Shown piece by piece: positions 5,941 through 13,241 of a stretch of DNA of 15,260 nt. The stretch's first letter is position 1; each line of letters opens with the position of its first letter. Position numbers and translations under genes: made by a program. The DNA comes from Clostridia bacterium (GTDB taxonomy: Bacteria > Bacillota > Sulfobacillia > SLMV01): the NCBI GenBank assembly GCA_003554565.1, contig PWGR01000110.1, positions 1-15,260 of the forward strand. Direction: 5' to 3'. The notes under the pieces are model-generated. The model was given only the letters and a program-made list of their open reading frames with translations. It had not been told where the DNA came from and ran no database searches.

Positions 5941-6996
5941 TCACAGCAGGCGTGCTATATCCTGGAAGGTAATATAGATCACCAACAGGATCAAAAAGGC
6001 GAATCCAATGAAGTTAATGAGGCCCTCTTTTCTCGGGTCCAGTGGACGCCCGCGGATTACCTCCACCAGCAAGAACAGCAGTTTGGAACCATCCAGAGCA
6101 GGGATCGGCAGCAGCTGGAAAAAGCCGATGCTGGCACTGATGCTTGCCGTCGTCCACAGCACATTGGCCAGTCCCATTTCGGCTGCCCGCCCGACCTCGG
6201 CACCGACTCCCACAATGCCCAGGAGTGCCTCAGTCTCACCGCCCAGCAGGTTGATGAACACCTCCACCAGCATCACGAACACCATGGCCGTCCACGCGAC
6301 AGCCTCGATGGCTGCGGCAGGCAGGGACTGGCGAACCGGATGGCTGGTGGGCTGAATGCCGATGTAACCGATGCCTTCCTCGTGCGGGCTGTAACCAATC
6401 TCCACGGATACTTCCTGTCTCTGCCCGTCGCGCTCCACAGTGATCGTGGTCTCCTCGCCCGGCCGGCCGCGGATTTCCCGCACCACGTCCTCCCAGGTCT
6501 CCGTCTGCACGCCGTTTATGGCTGCGATCCGGTCTCCCACCTCGATCCCGGCTTCCTCCGCCGGGTAACCGGCTTCAACCCGCTCGATTTGCGAGGTGGG
6601 CTGCGGGATTCCTACCACGCCGAAAATGACGAAAAATAACACCATTGCGGCCAGGAAATTGGTGGCGGGCCCCGCGGCAAATACGGTCATACGCTGCAGG
6701 GCACTCTTGTCCGCCAAGTTACGGCCGGGCTCCGCGGGGGGATAAGGTGTCTGCACATTGCCCTCCTCCGCGGGAGAGGCAACTTCACCAGCCATCAGTA
6801 CGTATCCCCCGAGAGGAATAGAGCGGACAAAGAAGCGGGTCTCGCCGTCATCCCAGGAGTAAAGAGCAGGACCGAAACCTATAGAGAATTCGTGACACAG
6901 AATTCCCGCCCTCCGAGCCGCGATAAAATGTCCCAGCTCGTGCACCAGGATGATGAAGCTGAGGACCAGGATAGTCATGAGAATTGTGCCAGGCAA
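5941..6996 (-). CDS. rseP: RIP metalloprotease RseP/RasP (site-2 protease)
   Basis: Membrane-embedded zinc protease that cuts anti-sigma factors and signal-peptide remnants within the membrane. Seen: H-E-L-G-H (residues 19-23), the HExxH zinc site, in the first helix; a central PDZ domain (about 115-200, with E-A-G-I-E-V-G-D-R-I-A-A-I-N-G); and late transmembrane segments carrying L-L-P-I-P-A-L-D-G-S, the LDG motif that supplies the third zinc ligand (usually LDGG). The 351-residue length is normal. The TTG start is preferred because GGAGGGGTG lies just upstream, whereas Met7 has no ribosome binding site and would bring HExxH unusually close to the N-terminus. It lies between dxr and ispG, as in many Clostridia. 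Confidence 0.95.
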   Translation of the reverse strand: MPGTILMTILVLSFIILVHELGHFIAARRAGILCHEFSIGFGPALYSWDDGETRFFVRSIPLGGYVLMAGEVASPAEEGNVQTPYPPAEPGRNLADKSALQRMTVFAAGPATNFLAAMVLFFVIFGVVGIPQPTSQIERVEAGYPAEEAGIEVGDRIAAINGVQTETWEDVVREIRGRPGEETTITVERDGQRQEVSVEIGYSPHEEGIGYIGIQPTSHPVRQSLPAAAIEAVAWTAMVFVMLVEVFINLLGGETEALLGIVGVGAEVGRAAEMGLANVLWTTASISASIGFFQLLPIPALDGSKLLFLLVEVIRGRPLDPRKEGLINFIGFAFLILLVIYITFQDIARLL

Positions 6997-7031
6997 ACGT
7001 CACCCCTCCATATTCACGCACGCTTTTTCGT

Positions 7032-8198
7032 TCACATTTCCATTATAACTCTCTGCACGTGGTCCCGCGCCCATTCATCGACCCCTGCAATATCGTCCAG
7101 CCCCGGTTCCTTTGCTCTGCTGTACGGTGGAGGCAGGTGTTCCAGGGCGTTCTGCACCAGGTGCGGGATGTCCATAAAACCTATGTGTCCGCACAGAAAT
7201 GCCTCTACCGCCACCTCATCGGCACTGACCAGTACTGTCGGGTACAGTCCGCCCTGATCAGCCGCCTGGCGGGCCAGACTCAGACAGGGAAAACGTTCCT
7301 CGTCCGGTGCTTCGAATCTCCATTCTGCACCCGCCAGGGAAAATCCCGCGTATCCGGGATCCTCCCAGCGCTCCCCAAAACTCAACGCGTACTGCACGGG
7401 ATACCGCATGTCAGTTGGTCCGGCGTGTGCCTTGATTGATCCATCGGAGAAACGCACCATGGAGTGCACGGCGCTCTGGGGGTGCACCACAATTTCAATT
7501 TTGTCCAGCGGAAAACCGAACAGCCAGTGTGCCTCGATGAGCTCCAGTCCTTTGTTCATCAACGTCGCCGAATCGATGGAAATCTTGTCCCCCATGTCCC
7601 ACCTCGGATGGTCCAGTGCTTCCCGGGGCGTCACCGAATGCAGCTCCCCGGGTTCGAGATCCCAGAAGGGCCCTCCCGATGCCGTCAGAATCAGCTGAGC
7701 CACCTCCGCCCGGCTCTCACCCAGCAAACACTGGTAGAGTGCATTATGCTCACTGTCCACCGGCACCAGCGTCACGCCGGATGCTTTGACTTCATCCATC
7801 AGCAGCGCCCCCGCGCATACCACCGATTCCTTATTGGCCAACCCCAGAATGCCACCGGCACGGCAGGCGGCCAGAGTTGGCCGCAGGCCGGCGAAGCCGG
7901 AGATGGCAGAGATCACCACGTCAGCCGTACTGTCAGCGGCCAGTCGGCACACGCCATCCTGACCGGTGATCATCTCCGTACCTGCTTCTGTGGCTGCATT
8001 TTCTGCATCTGCTGCGTTGTCCTGATGATGCAGTGCGGCCACACGGGGAGAAAACTCCCTCAGCTGCTCCGCCAATCGGACCCCATTCCGACCAGCTGCC
8101 AGACCATGTACCTTCAGACGCTCCGGATGGGCCCGGACCACCTGCAGCGCCTGCTCACCGACGCTGCCCGTGGAGCCAAGAATGGTAACTCGTCTCAT
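7032..8198 (-). CDS. dxr: 1-deoxy-D-xylulose 5-phosphate reductoisomerase
   Basis: Committed step of the MEP pathway: NADPH- and divalent-metal-dependent conversion of DXP to MEP. Seen: the NADPH motif G-S-T-G-S-V-G (residues 8-14), A-N-K-E-S-V, the metal and substrate region D-S-E-H-N-A, T-A-S-G-G-P-F-W, the block W-D-M-G-D-K-I-S-I-D-S-A-T-L-M-N-K-G, and H-P-Q-S-A-V-H-S-M-V. Length is 388 residues, the usual size. The open frame runs 44 codons further upstream, but the ATG at 8198 has AGGAG 9 bases ahead and begins M-R-R-V-T-I-L-G as expected; a second ATG two codons upstream is too close to that site. It starts 22 bases after the cdsA stop. Its product route leads, through IspG, to the precursors used by UppS. 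Confidence 0.97.
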   Translation of the reverse strand: MRRVTILGSTGSVGEQALQVVRAHPERLKVHGLAAGRNGVRLAEQLREFSPRVAALHHQDNAADAENAATEAGTEMITGQDGVCRLAADSTADVVISAISGFAGLRPTLAACRAGGILGLANKESVVCAGALLMDEVKASGVTLVPVDSEHNALYQCLLGESRAEVAQLILTASGGPFWDLEPGELHSVTPREALDHPRWDMGDKISIDSATLMNKGLELIEAHWLFGFPLDKIEIVVHPQSAVHSMVRFSDGSIKAHAGPTDMRYPVQYALSFGERWEDPGYAGFSLAGAEWRFEAPDEERFPCLSLARQAADQGGLYPTVLVSADEVAVEAFLCGHIGFMDIPHLVQNALEHLPPPYSRAKEPGLDDIAGVDEWARDHVQRVIMEM

Positions 8199-8220
8199 CC
8201 TCATCCTCTCCTCTCGCGTC

Positions 8221-9021
8221 CTACAGGATCGCCATCTCGAGCAGCAGAAAGAGAACCGGTACGGAGAAGACCAGCCCATCCAGCCGATCCAGGGCGCCGC
8301 CGTGCCCGGGGATGATTGCTCCCGAGTCATTCACGCCGCCTGCTCGTTTGAACATGGATGCAAACAGGTCACCCAGCTGCGCGGCAGCCGCCAGCAGGAT
8401 CCCAACTGCTGCATAGGCCAAAATGGATGTACTGATTACCGCAGCAAAAACCGCGCCTACCGCTCCCCCGGCGAGAAGTCCCGCAGCAGCCCCGGCGGAG
8501 GTCTTGTTCGGACTCACAGCGGGTGAGATTCTCCTGTTGCCCAGAGTTTTTCCAACAAAGTAAGCCAGAATGTCGTTTGCCCACGTACTGGTGACAGCAA
8601 AAGTGAAATATTCGAGTCCGTCCGGCCGGCCGCGCAGAAGTATCCAGAATATCACGAGGCCCACATATGTGGTACTGAGAACCCGCCAGCACATATCCAC
8701 AGACAGATCTGTGGGGTCGGTATCCGATCGAAACCAGGCCGGTGCCGCGCTCAACAGCATAATCGGGGGTGCGATGAACAATGCCCGCGCTCCCATCACA
8801 TACGTGGCAAAGAGCAGCACGGTGACCCACACAGGGGCGAACAGATCATATGAGCCGGATCGTCCCAGGGGTGCAGGCCGCATGGAAGCTAGCTCCAGAG
8901 CACATATCCACACAACTGCCGTGCACAGCGCAAGGAAAGGCAGCTGTCCGATGATAACCAGCCCAATGAATATGGGGGCAAGAACCAGTGCCGATATCAC
9001 CCGGAGTGTGAATGTGCTCAT
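8221..9021 (-). CDS. cdsA: Phosphatidate cytidylyltransferase
   Basis: Integral membrane enzyme that makes CDP-diacylglycerol from phosphatidate and CTP for phospholipid synthesis. Seen: 266 residues with about seven or eight hydrophobic segments; a middle motif W-A-N-D-I-L-A-Y-F-V-G-K; and a C-terminal CDP-alcohol signature Q-L-G-D-L-x-x-S-M-F-K-R followed by N-D-S-G and P-G-H-G-G-A-L-D-R-L-D. In the family signature the residue before the first of these Asp residues is normally Lys (K-D); here it is Asn (N-D). The start ATG overlaps the uppS stop (ATGA), and a GGGGGAA sits about 9 bases upstream. The longer in-phase frame to 9198 lies inside uppS and is not used. Confidence 0.95.
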   Translation of the reverse strand: MSTFTLRVISALVLAPIFIGLVIIGQLPFLALCTAVVWICALELASMRPAPLGRSGSYDLFAPVWVTVLLFATYVMGARALFIAPPIMLLSAAPAWFRSDTDPTDLSVDMCWRVLSTTYVGLVIFWILLRGRPDGLEYFTFAVTSTWANDILAYFVGKTLGNRRISPAVSPNKTSAGAAAGLLAGGAVGAVFAAVISTSILAYAAVGILLAAAAQLGDLFASMFKRAGGVNDSGAIIPGHGGALDRLDGLVFSVPVLFLLLEMAIL

Positions 9022-9806
9022 GCGTCTGTTCCCCCGTGAGAATCTCTCTTCTTCACTTGCCCGAAACGTCGTTCCCTGTTCTGGTATATGCGCAGGGCGC
9101 GGTGCAGGTCTCCTGCTGAGAAGTCCGGCCACAGGACCGGTGTGCTGACAAATTCGGCGTACGAGGCCTGGTACAGCAGGAAGTTGCTCAACCGCCACTC
9201 CCCGCCGGTGCGAATTATCAGGTCAGGGTCCGGATGTGGGTGCGTGTACAGGTGGGCGCGGAAGCACTCCTCATCGATGTCTTCAGGAGAGACCTTCCCC
9301 TGCACCGCACGACGGGCCAACTCCCGCGCGGCGCGATGAATCTCGCTCCGCCCCCCGTAGTTTACAGCGAGAAAAAAAGTGAGGCTGTCACCGTCCCGGG
9401 TGAACTCGCTGAGCCGCTCAAGCTCCTCGCGTGTGCGCAGGGGGAGCGAGGATACCTCGCCAATAGGAATCACCTTTACCCCATGTGCAGCGAGATCAGC
9501 CGCCTCGCCCGCGGCGAACTCCACCATCAGAGCCATCAGGGCCTCGACCTCCCCGCGGGGTCGTGTCCAGTTCTCTGTGGAGAAAGCAAAGGCGGACAGG
9601 TAGTCAATCCCGAGCGAAATGCATTCCTTGATAATCTCTCGCAGCGCGCGTGAACCGCTGCGGTGGCCCTCAACCCGGGGGCGCCCCCGTTCCTGCGCCC
9701 ATCGACCGTTGCCATCCATGATGATACCGACATGGACTGGCATCCGGCCCCGGAGGAGCTTCTGTCGGTGGCGTTCGGTTGAACCACTGGCTCCGATACT
9801 CAACAC
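9018..9806 (-). CDS. uppS: Isoprenyl transferase / undecaprenyl diphosphate synthase
   Basis: Cytoplasmic cis-prenyltransferase that extends farnesyl diphosphate with isopentenyl diphosphate to undecaprenyl diphosphate, the carrier lipid for cell-wall synthesis. Seen: H-V-G-I-I-M-D-G-N-G-R-W-A near the N-terminus (catalytic Asp), F-S-T-E-N-W-x-R-P, N-Y-G-G-R-x-E-I and the substrate motif R-T-G-G-E-W-R-L-S-N-F-L-L-Y-Q. The last usually reads R-T-S-G-E, so there is a Ser-to-Gly change. Start choice: GTG at 9806, with AGAGGGA 8 bases upstream; an ATG at 9827 and a TTG at 9803 are alternatives. The GTG and TTG starts overlap the stop of the preceding 94-codon frame, and the stop overlaps cdsA, so the three look translationally coupled. 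Confidence 0.95.
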   Translation of the reverse strand: MLSIGASGSTERHRQKLLRGRMPVHVGIIMDGNGRWAQERGRPRVEGHRSGSRALREIIKECISLGIDYLSAFAFSTENWTRPRGEVEALMALMVEFAAGEAADLAAHGVKVIPIGEVSSLPLRTREELERLSEFTRDGDSLTFFLAVNYGGRSEIHRAARELARRAVQGKVSPEDIDEECFRAHLYTHPHPDPDLIIRTGGEWRLSNFLLYQASYAEFVSTPVLWPDFSAGDLHRALRIYQNRERRFGQVKKRDSHGGTDA

Positions 9807-10084
9807 GCCCCATTTCCCTCTGAGCATTCTTGCAGGATCTGACGGAGGCCATCACTTCTCCGCTGCGTGCGACTTGTATAGAGCACGACGCAGCTTTCCG
9901 ATTCGCACAGGTCAACCCAGAGAACGCGCCGACCGGGGCTGCGGCTGTAATACTCCTGCGGTGGTTCCGCCCCGACCTGTTCAACCCGGCAAGAGAAACC
10001 CAGCTTCCGGACCTGCTGCACGGCGCGTTCTTCTCGTACAGTCAGAAGAAGTGACAACAGCGACTCACGTTCTATTTCAATCAA
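9800..10084 (-). CDS. Hypothetical 94-residue protein between frr and uppS
   Basis: I do not recognise a family. The frame exactly fills the space between frr and uppS. Its TTG start overlaps the frr stop as TTGA, and its TGA stop overlaps the uppS start region. Codon choice looks like that of the neighbours. The protein starts M-I-E-I-E-R-E-S-L-L and is rich in Glu, Arg, Val and Leu. A likely amphipathic helix (about 15-28) is followed by two probable beta strands (about 29-36 and 53-70), and there are five Cys residues without a clear metal motif. The weak point is the start: GGAGG lies only one base from the TTG, too near for normal initiation. It could be a decayed gene, a short conserved protein with an unusual start, or chance. 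Confidence 0.45.
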   Translation of the reverse strand: MIEIERESLLSLLLTVREERAVQQVRKLGFSCRVEQVGAEPPQEYYSRSPGRRVLWVDLCESESCVVLYTSRTQRRSDGLRQILQECSEGNGAC

Positions 10085-10638
10085 ACCTCCATTATTTCTG
10101 CTTCCTTTTTCTCCATGAACTCGTTAACCTGCTCGATGTGTTCGTCAGTGATCTCCTGGACCTGGTCCATAAAGCGATGGCTGTCATCCTCGGACAGCTC
10201 GCCGTCACGCTGCGCTTTTTTGATTGCATCATTTGCCTCACGACGGACATTGCGGATGGCGACCCGGCTCTCCTCCGCCTTCTTGCTGGCCATCGAAACC
10301 AGCTCCCGCCGCCGCTCTTCTGTCAGCTGGGGAATCGACAGGCGAATGAGATTACCATCGTTGTTCGGCATTATGCCCAGATCCGCTTTCATAATCGCCT
10401 TCTCGATCTCTCCGAGGACGCTCTTGTCCCATGGTTCGATCACCAGGAGCCGCGGTTCTGGTGCGGTAATAGTGGCCATATGCTGCAACGGGGTCTGTGT
10501 CCCGTAGTAATCGACCCTTATGTCGTTGACCAGTGCCGGGTTGGCTCGTCCAGCCCGTACGGAGGCCATTTCACTGCGGAAGAACTCCACCTGTTTTTTC
10601 ATACTCTGCCTGGCCTCAGCTAAAATATCATCGCTCAC
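10081..10638 (-). CDS. frr: Ribosome recycling factor
   Basis: Splits post-termination ribosomes together with EF-G. The 185-residue product is the normal length. Seen: the N-terminal helix region with S-V-R-A-G-R-A-N-P-A-L, the central P-L-Q-H-M-A-T-I-T-A-P-E-P-R block, P-W-D-K-S-V-L-G-E-I-E-K-A-I, and the late helix E-S-R-V-A-I-R-N-V-R-R-E-A-N-D. The GTG at 10638 is chosen because GAGGAGGG lies 7 bases upstream; the open frame extends 13 codons further but inside pyrH. The start overlaps the pyrH stop by 11 bases, indicating coupling. The order pyrH-frr is near universal in bacteria. Confidence 0.97.
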   Translation of the reverse strand: MSDDILAEARQSMKKQVEFFRSEMASVRAGRANPALVNDIRVDYYGTQTPLQHMATITAPEPRLLVIEPWDKSVLGEIEKAIMKADLGIMPNNDGNLIRLSIPQLTEERRRELVSMASKKAEESRVAIRNVRREANDAIKKAQRDGELSEDDSHRFMDQVQEITDEHIEQVNEFMEKKEAEIMEV

Positions 10639-11365
10639 AATCTTTCCCTCCTCGGACATAGGTGCCGATCTCTTCACCCAGAATTACCCGCCTTATATTG
10701 CCGCGCACACCCAGGTCAAACACGACAATGGGTATGTCATTGTCCATACACAGCGATGTCGCCGTGGAATCCATAACCATCAGGCCGCGATTCAGGACAT
10801 CCAGGTACTTGATTTCATCGTACTTTTTTGCATCGGGGTTGCGGAAGGGATCTGAATCGTACACCCCGGATGTATTGGTTGCCTTGAGCATGACGTCAGC
10901 TTCAATCTCAGCGGCCCGCAGCGCTGCGGTAGTATCAGTGGAGAAATACGGATTGCCCGTACCCGCGGCGAAGATCACAACTCGCCCCTTCTCCAGGTGG
11001 CGTATCGCCCTTCTGCGGATGTATGGCTCGGCCACCTCCCGCATTTCGATCGCCGTCTGCACCCGGGTCATTACATACTGCGACTCCAGAGCATCCTGCA
11101 GGGCGAGGGAGTTGATGCATGTGGCCAGCATACCCATGTAGTCTGCAGTCGCACGGTCCATGCCCCTGGACCAGCCCGAAGCCCCTCGCCATATGTTCCC
11201 GCCCCCGACGACGATCGCCAACTGCATTCCGAGCTGCACAACTTCTTTGATCTCCTCGGCGAGGTCATGCACCACCTTTGGATCGATTCCCACCCCGCGC
11301 TCCCCGGCCAGCGCTTCCCCGCTGAGCTTCAATATTACCCGCTCGTAGATGGGTTCATCGCTCAT
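10628..11365 (-). CDS. pyrH: UMP kinase
   Basis: Cytoplasmic amino-acid-kinase-fold enzyme that phosphorylates UMP to UDP, supplying nucleotides for RNA and for UDP-linked wall precursors. Seen: K-L-S-G-E-A-L near the N-terminus, G-G-G-N-I-W-R-G (nucleotide binding), R-A-T-A-D-Y-M-G-M-L-A-T, G-T-G-N-P-Y-F-S-T-D-T-T-A-A-L-R-A (UMP binding), and K-A-T-N-T-S-G-V-Y-D-S-D-P. In the last, most homologs have V-D-G-V-Y, so T-S replaces V-D. Length is 245 residues from the ATG at 11365. A GTG six codons upstream lacks a binding site; AAGGCGGG before the ATG is weak. It follows tsf by 30 bases and overlaps frr. Confidence 0.96.
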   Translation of the reverse strand: MSDEPIYERVILKLSGEALAGERGVGIDPKVVHDLAEEIKEVVQLGMQLAIVVGGGNIWRGASGWSRGMDRATADYMGMLATCINSLALQDALESQYVMTRVQTAIEMREVAEPYIRRRAIRHLEKGRVVIFAAGTGNPYFSTDTTAALRAAEIEADVMLKATNTSGVYDSDPFRNPDAKKYDEIKYLDVLNRGLMVMDSTATSLCMDNDIPIVVFDLGVRGNIRRVILGEEIGTYVRGGKDCER

Positions 11366-11395
11366 GTCTAGGCCCGCCTTCACAATCTGGATTCG

Positions 11396-11995
11396 TCACT
11401 CTTCGCCCACGGCAAAGCGGGCAAAGCGCCTGACCTGGATGTTTTCGCCGAGCGAGGCGACTGCGTCCTTGAGCAGTTCCTCGATGGTTATGTCGGGATC
11501 ACGAATGTAGGCCTGATCGACAAGACAGACCTGCGAGTAGTACTTCTCCAGCCTGCCCTCGACGATCTTGTCCACGATGTGATCTGGCTTCCCCTCCTGC
11601 CGGGCCTGTTCACGCAGAATCCGCTTCTCCTGGTGCAGAACATCTTCTGGGACTTCCTCCCGGTCGATGTAGGTAGGATCTGCGGCAGCAATCTGCATGC
11701 AGATGTTGTGCGCCAGGTCCTGAAACTCGTCAGTTCTGGCCACAAAATCGGTCTCGCAGTTGATTTCTAGGAGAACTCCAATCTTGCCTCCCAGGTGAAT
11801 ATACGAGTCGACTATGCCTTCGTCTGTGGTTCGACCAGCTTTTTTCTGGGCTTCCGCGAGGCCCTGGGTCCGGAGAATTTCTTCGGCTTTACTCAGGTCT
11901 CCGTCTGATTCCTTGAGCGCCTCCTTGCAGTCCATGATCCCGGCGCCGGTGGCTTCGCGCAGTTCCTTCACCTGACGTGCGTTGATTTCCGCCAT
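11396..11995 (-). CDS. tsf: Elongation factor Ts (short form)
   Basis: Nucleotide-exchange factor that regenerates EF-Tu-GTP. Seen: the N-terminal UBA-like domain with L-R-E-A-T-G-A-G-I-M-D-C-K-E-A-L, the exchange motif C-E-T-D-F-V-A-R (about 80-87), and the C-terminal block L-V-D-Q-A-Y-I-R-D followed by G-E-N-I-Q-V-R-R-F-A-R-F. At 199 residues it is the short, single-core form, usual in several Clostridia and Actinobacteria, unlike the roughly 290-residue Bacillus and E. coli forms. The ATG is preceded by GGAGGAG about 11 bases upstream. It follows rpsB by 35 bases in the standard order. Confidence 0.97.
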   Translation of the reverse strand: MAEINARQVKELREATGAGIMDCKEALKESDGDLSKAEEILRTQGLAEAQKKAGRTTDEGIVDSYIHLGGKIGVLLEINCETDFVARTDEFQDLAHNICMQIAAADPTYIDREEVPEDVLHQEKRILREQARQEGKPDHIVDKIVEGRLEKYYSQVCLVDQAYIRDPDITIEELLKDAVASLGENIQVRRFARFAVGEE

Positions 11996-12030
11996 ACTCT
12001 GGACATCTCCTCCTCACAGTTGCTGCAGCT

Positions 12031-12843
12031 TCACGCCTCGTCTTCGGAGTTTTCCTTTGTTTCTGCCCTGACCGGTTCGGCCTCCTCGTTCTTGTCGTCG
12101 ATGGGCCGCTCTGTGCCCGCGCCCCGGTCGCGCGGCTTGGTGGTATCCTGTCTCACCTGCACTCCCTGCTTCCCCTCGAGCACCGCATCGGCAATCCGGG
12201 ATGTAAGGAGGCGAACCGCCCTGATGGCATCATCATTTCCTGGTATCACGTAGTCGACCACATCCGGGTCGCAGTTGGTGTCTACGATTGACACCACAGG
12301 TATTCCGAGACGGCGGCACTCATTAATGGCTATCTCTTCTTTTCGCGGGTCGACCACATAAACAGCATCCGGAACACCGCCCATGTTCCTGATGCCGCCG
12401 AGAAACTTCCCCAGACGCTCTCTCTCGCGCGTCAGAGAGGCCACTTCCTTTTTGGGCAGGCGATCCCACAGCCCGCTCTCTTCCTGCGACTCCAGCTCCT
12501 CCAGACGGTCGATACGTGTCTTTATGGTCTCGTAGTTGGTGAGCATCCCCCCGAGCCAGCGCTGGTTGACGAAAGGCATCCCGCACCGATCGGCCTCTTC
12601 CTCGATGGTCTCCTGCGCCTGCTTCTTGGTGCCGACAAACAGGACGGTTCCTCCATGAAACACAGTGTCGCGAATGAAGTTGTAGGCATCATCCATGAGT
12701 CGAACCGTCTTCTGGAGGTCGACGATATAAATTCCGTTGCGCTCCGTGAAAATGTACTCCTTCATCTTGGGATTCCAACGGCGAGTCTGATGGCCGAAGT
12801 GCACTCCGGACTCCAGCAGCTCTTTCATGGTAACGACGGGCAT
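12031..12843 (-). CDS. rpsB: 30S ribosomal protein S2
   Basis: Small-subunit ribosomal protein needed for S1 docking and initiation. Seen: M-P-V-V-T-M-K-E-L-L-E-S-G-V-H-F-G-H-Q-T at the N-terminus, V-G-T-K-K-Q-A-Q, R-W-L-G-G-M-L-T-N and P-D-A-V-Y-V-V-D-P. The ATG at 12843 is chosen because AAAGGAG lies about 10 bases upstream and the usual N-terminal sequence begins there. The 271-residue product is longer than the core family. Beyond about residue 228 there is a charged tail of some 40 residues rich in Glu, Asp, Arg and Lys, probably disordered. A sigma-A promoter lies upstream, so it probably heads the housekeeping transcript. Confidence 0.97.
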   Translation of the reverse strand: MPVVTMKELLESGVHFGHQTRRWNPKMKEYIFTERNGIYIVDLQKTVRLMDDAYNFIRDTVFHGGTVLFVGTKKQAQETIEEEADRCGMPFVNQRWLGGMLTNYETIKTRIDRLEELESQEESGLWDRLPKKEVASLTRERERLGKFLGGIRNMGGVPDAVYVVDPRKEEIAINECRRLGIPVVSIVDTNCDPDVVDYVIPGNDDAIRAVRLLTSRIADAVLEGKQGVQVRQDTTKPRDRGAGTERPIDDKNEEAEPVRAETKENSEDEA

Positions 12844-12961
12844 ATTGATATTTCTCCTTTCGGTTTGGCCTCCCACGTCATCGACGGGAACCGGAACCAT
12901 GTATGGCACCGCCAGCTCCCTGAAACGCGGTGGGTGATAGAATTATCCAGTCATTCACTAT

Positions 12962-12998
12962 CCATCTTCTTATACCACAAGCGCAGTGCACAGTTCAA
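12962..12998 (-). promoter_or_regulatory. Sigma-A promoter for rpsB-tsf and downstream genes
   Basis: The minus strand has TTGAAC (12998-12993), an 18-base spacer and TATAAG (12974-12969), preceded by TGG so that it forms an extended -10 (TGnTATAAG). Transcription would begin near 12962, giving a 5' leader of about 119 bases before rpsB. The leader carries CACCGC/GCGGTG and GATAG/CTATC inverted repeats. S2 represses its own operon in some bacteria, but I recognise no known S2-binding motif here. Confidence 0.6.
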
Positions 12999-13066
12999 CA
13001 ATCCCGCTGTGCCAGCCTCCTCCGCGGGACCGCGTGCAGTATACGGATGCGCCCTGCCCGTCATGC

Positions 13067-13102
13067 ACACTCCACGCCCCTTGCAAAGCCTGCAGGGAGT
13101 GT
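13067..13102 (-). other. Hairpin between the motility genes and rpsB
   Basis: ACACTCC (13102-13096) pairs with GGAGTGT (13073-13067), with a further inner CTGCA/TGCAaG pairing, in the roughly 400-base gap (12844-13241) that holds no convincing gene. No T-run follows, so it is not a standard intrinsic terminator. It might mark the end of the motility transcript or belong to a longer RNA structure. Confidence 0.3.
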
Positions 13103-13241
13103 CGCCGACCGTGGTGGCGCCAGAAGCGATAAAATTGTGCCGCGCCCCTCAACAGGCTCGTGTTCTGTTATCGTTTGGTGAAAGGCAGGACGGATGTGTG
13201 CGTGGGCACCTCTCGCGTGAGAATCTTCAACCTGTTCACGT

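Noticed and set aside
7464..8315. 283-codon plus-strand frame opposite dxr
   Set aside because: Dxr motifs on the minus strand are complete throughout; the plus frame is a shadow.
8199..8330. Extra N-terminal 44 residues of the dxr frame
   Set aside because: They overlap cdsA, and the good binding site and family N-terminus place the start at 8198.
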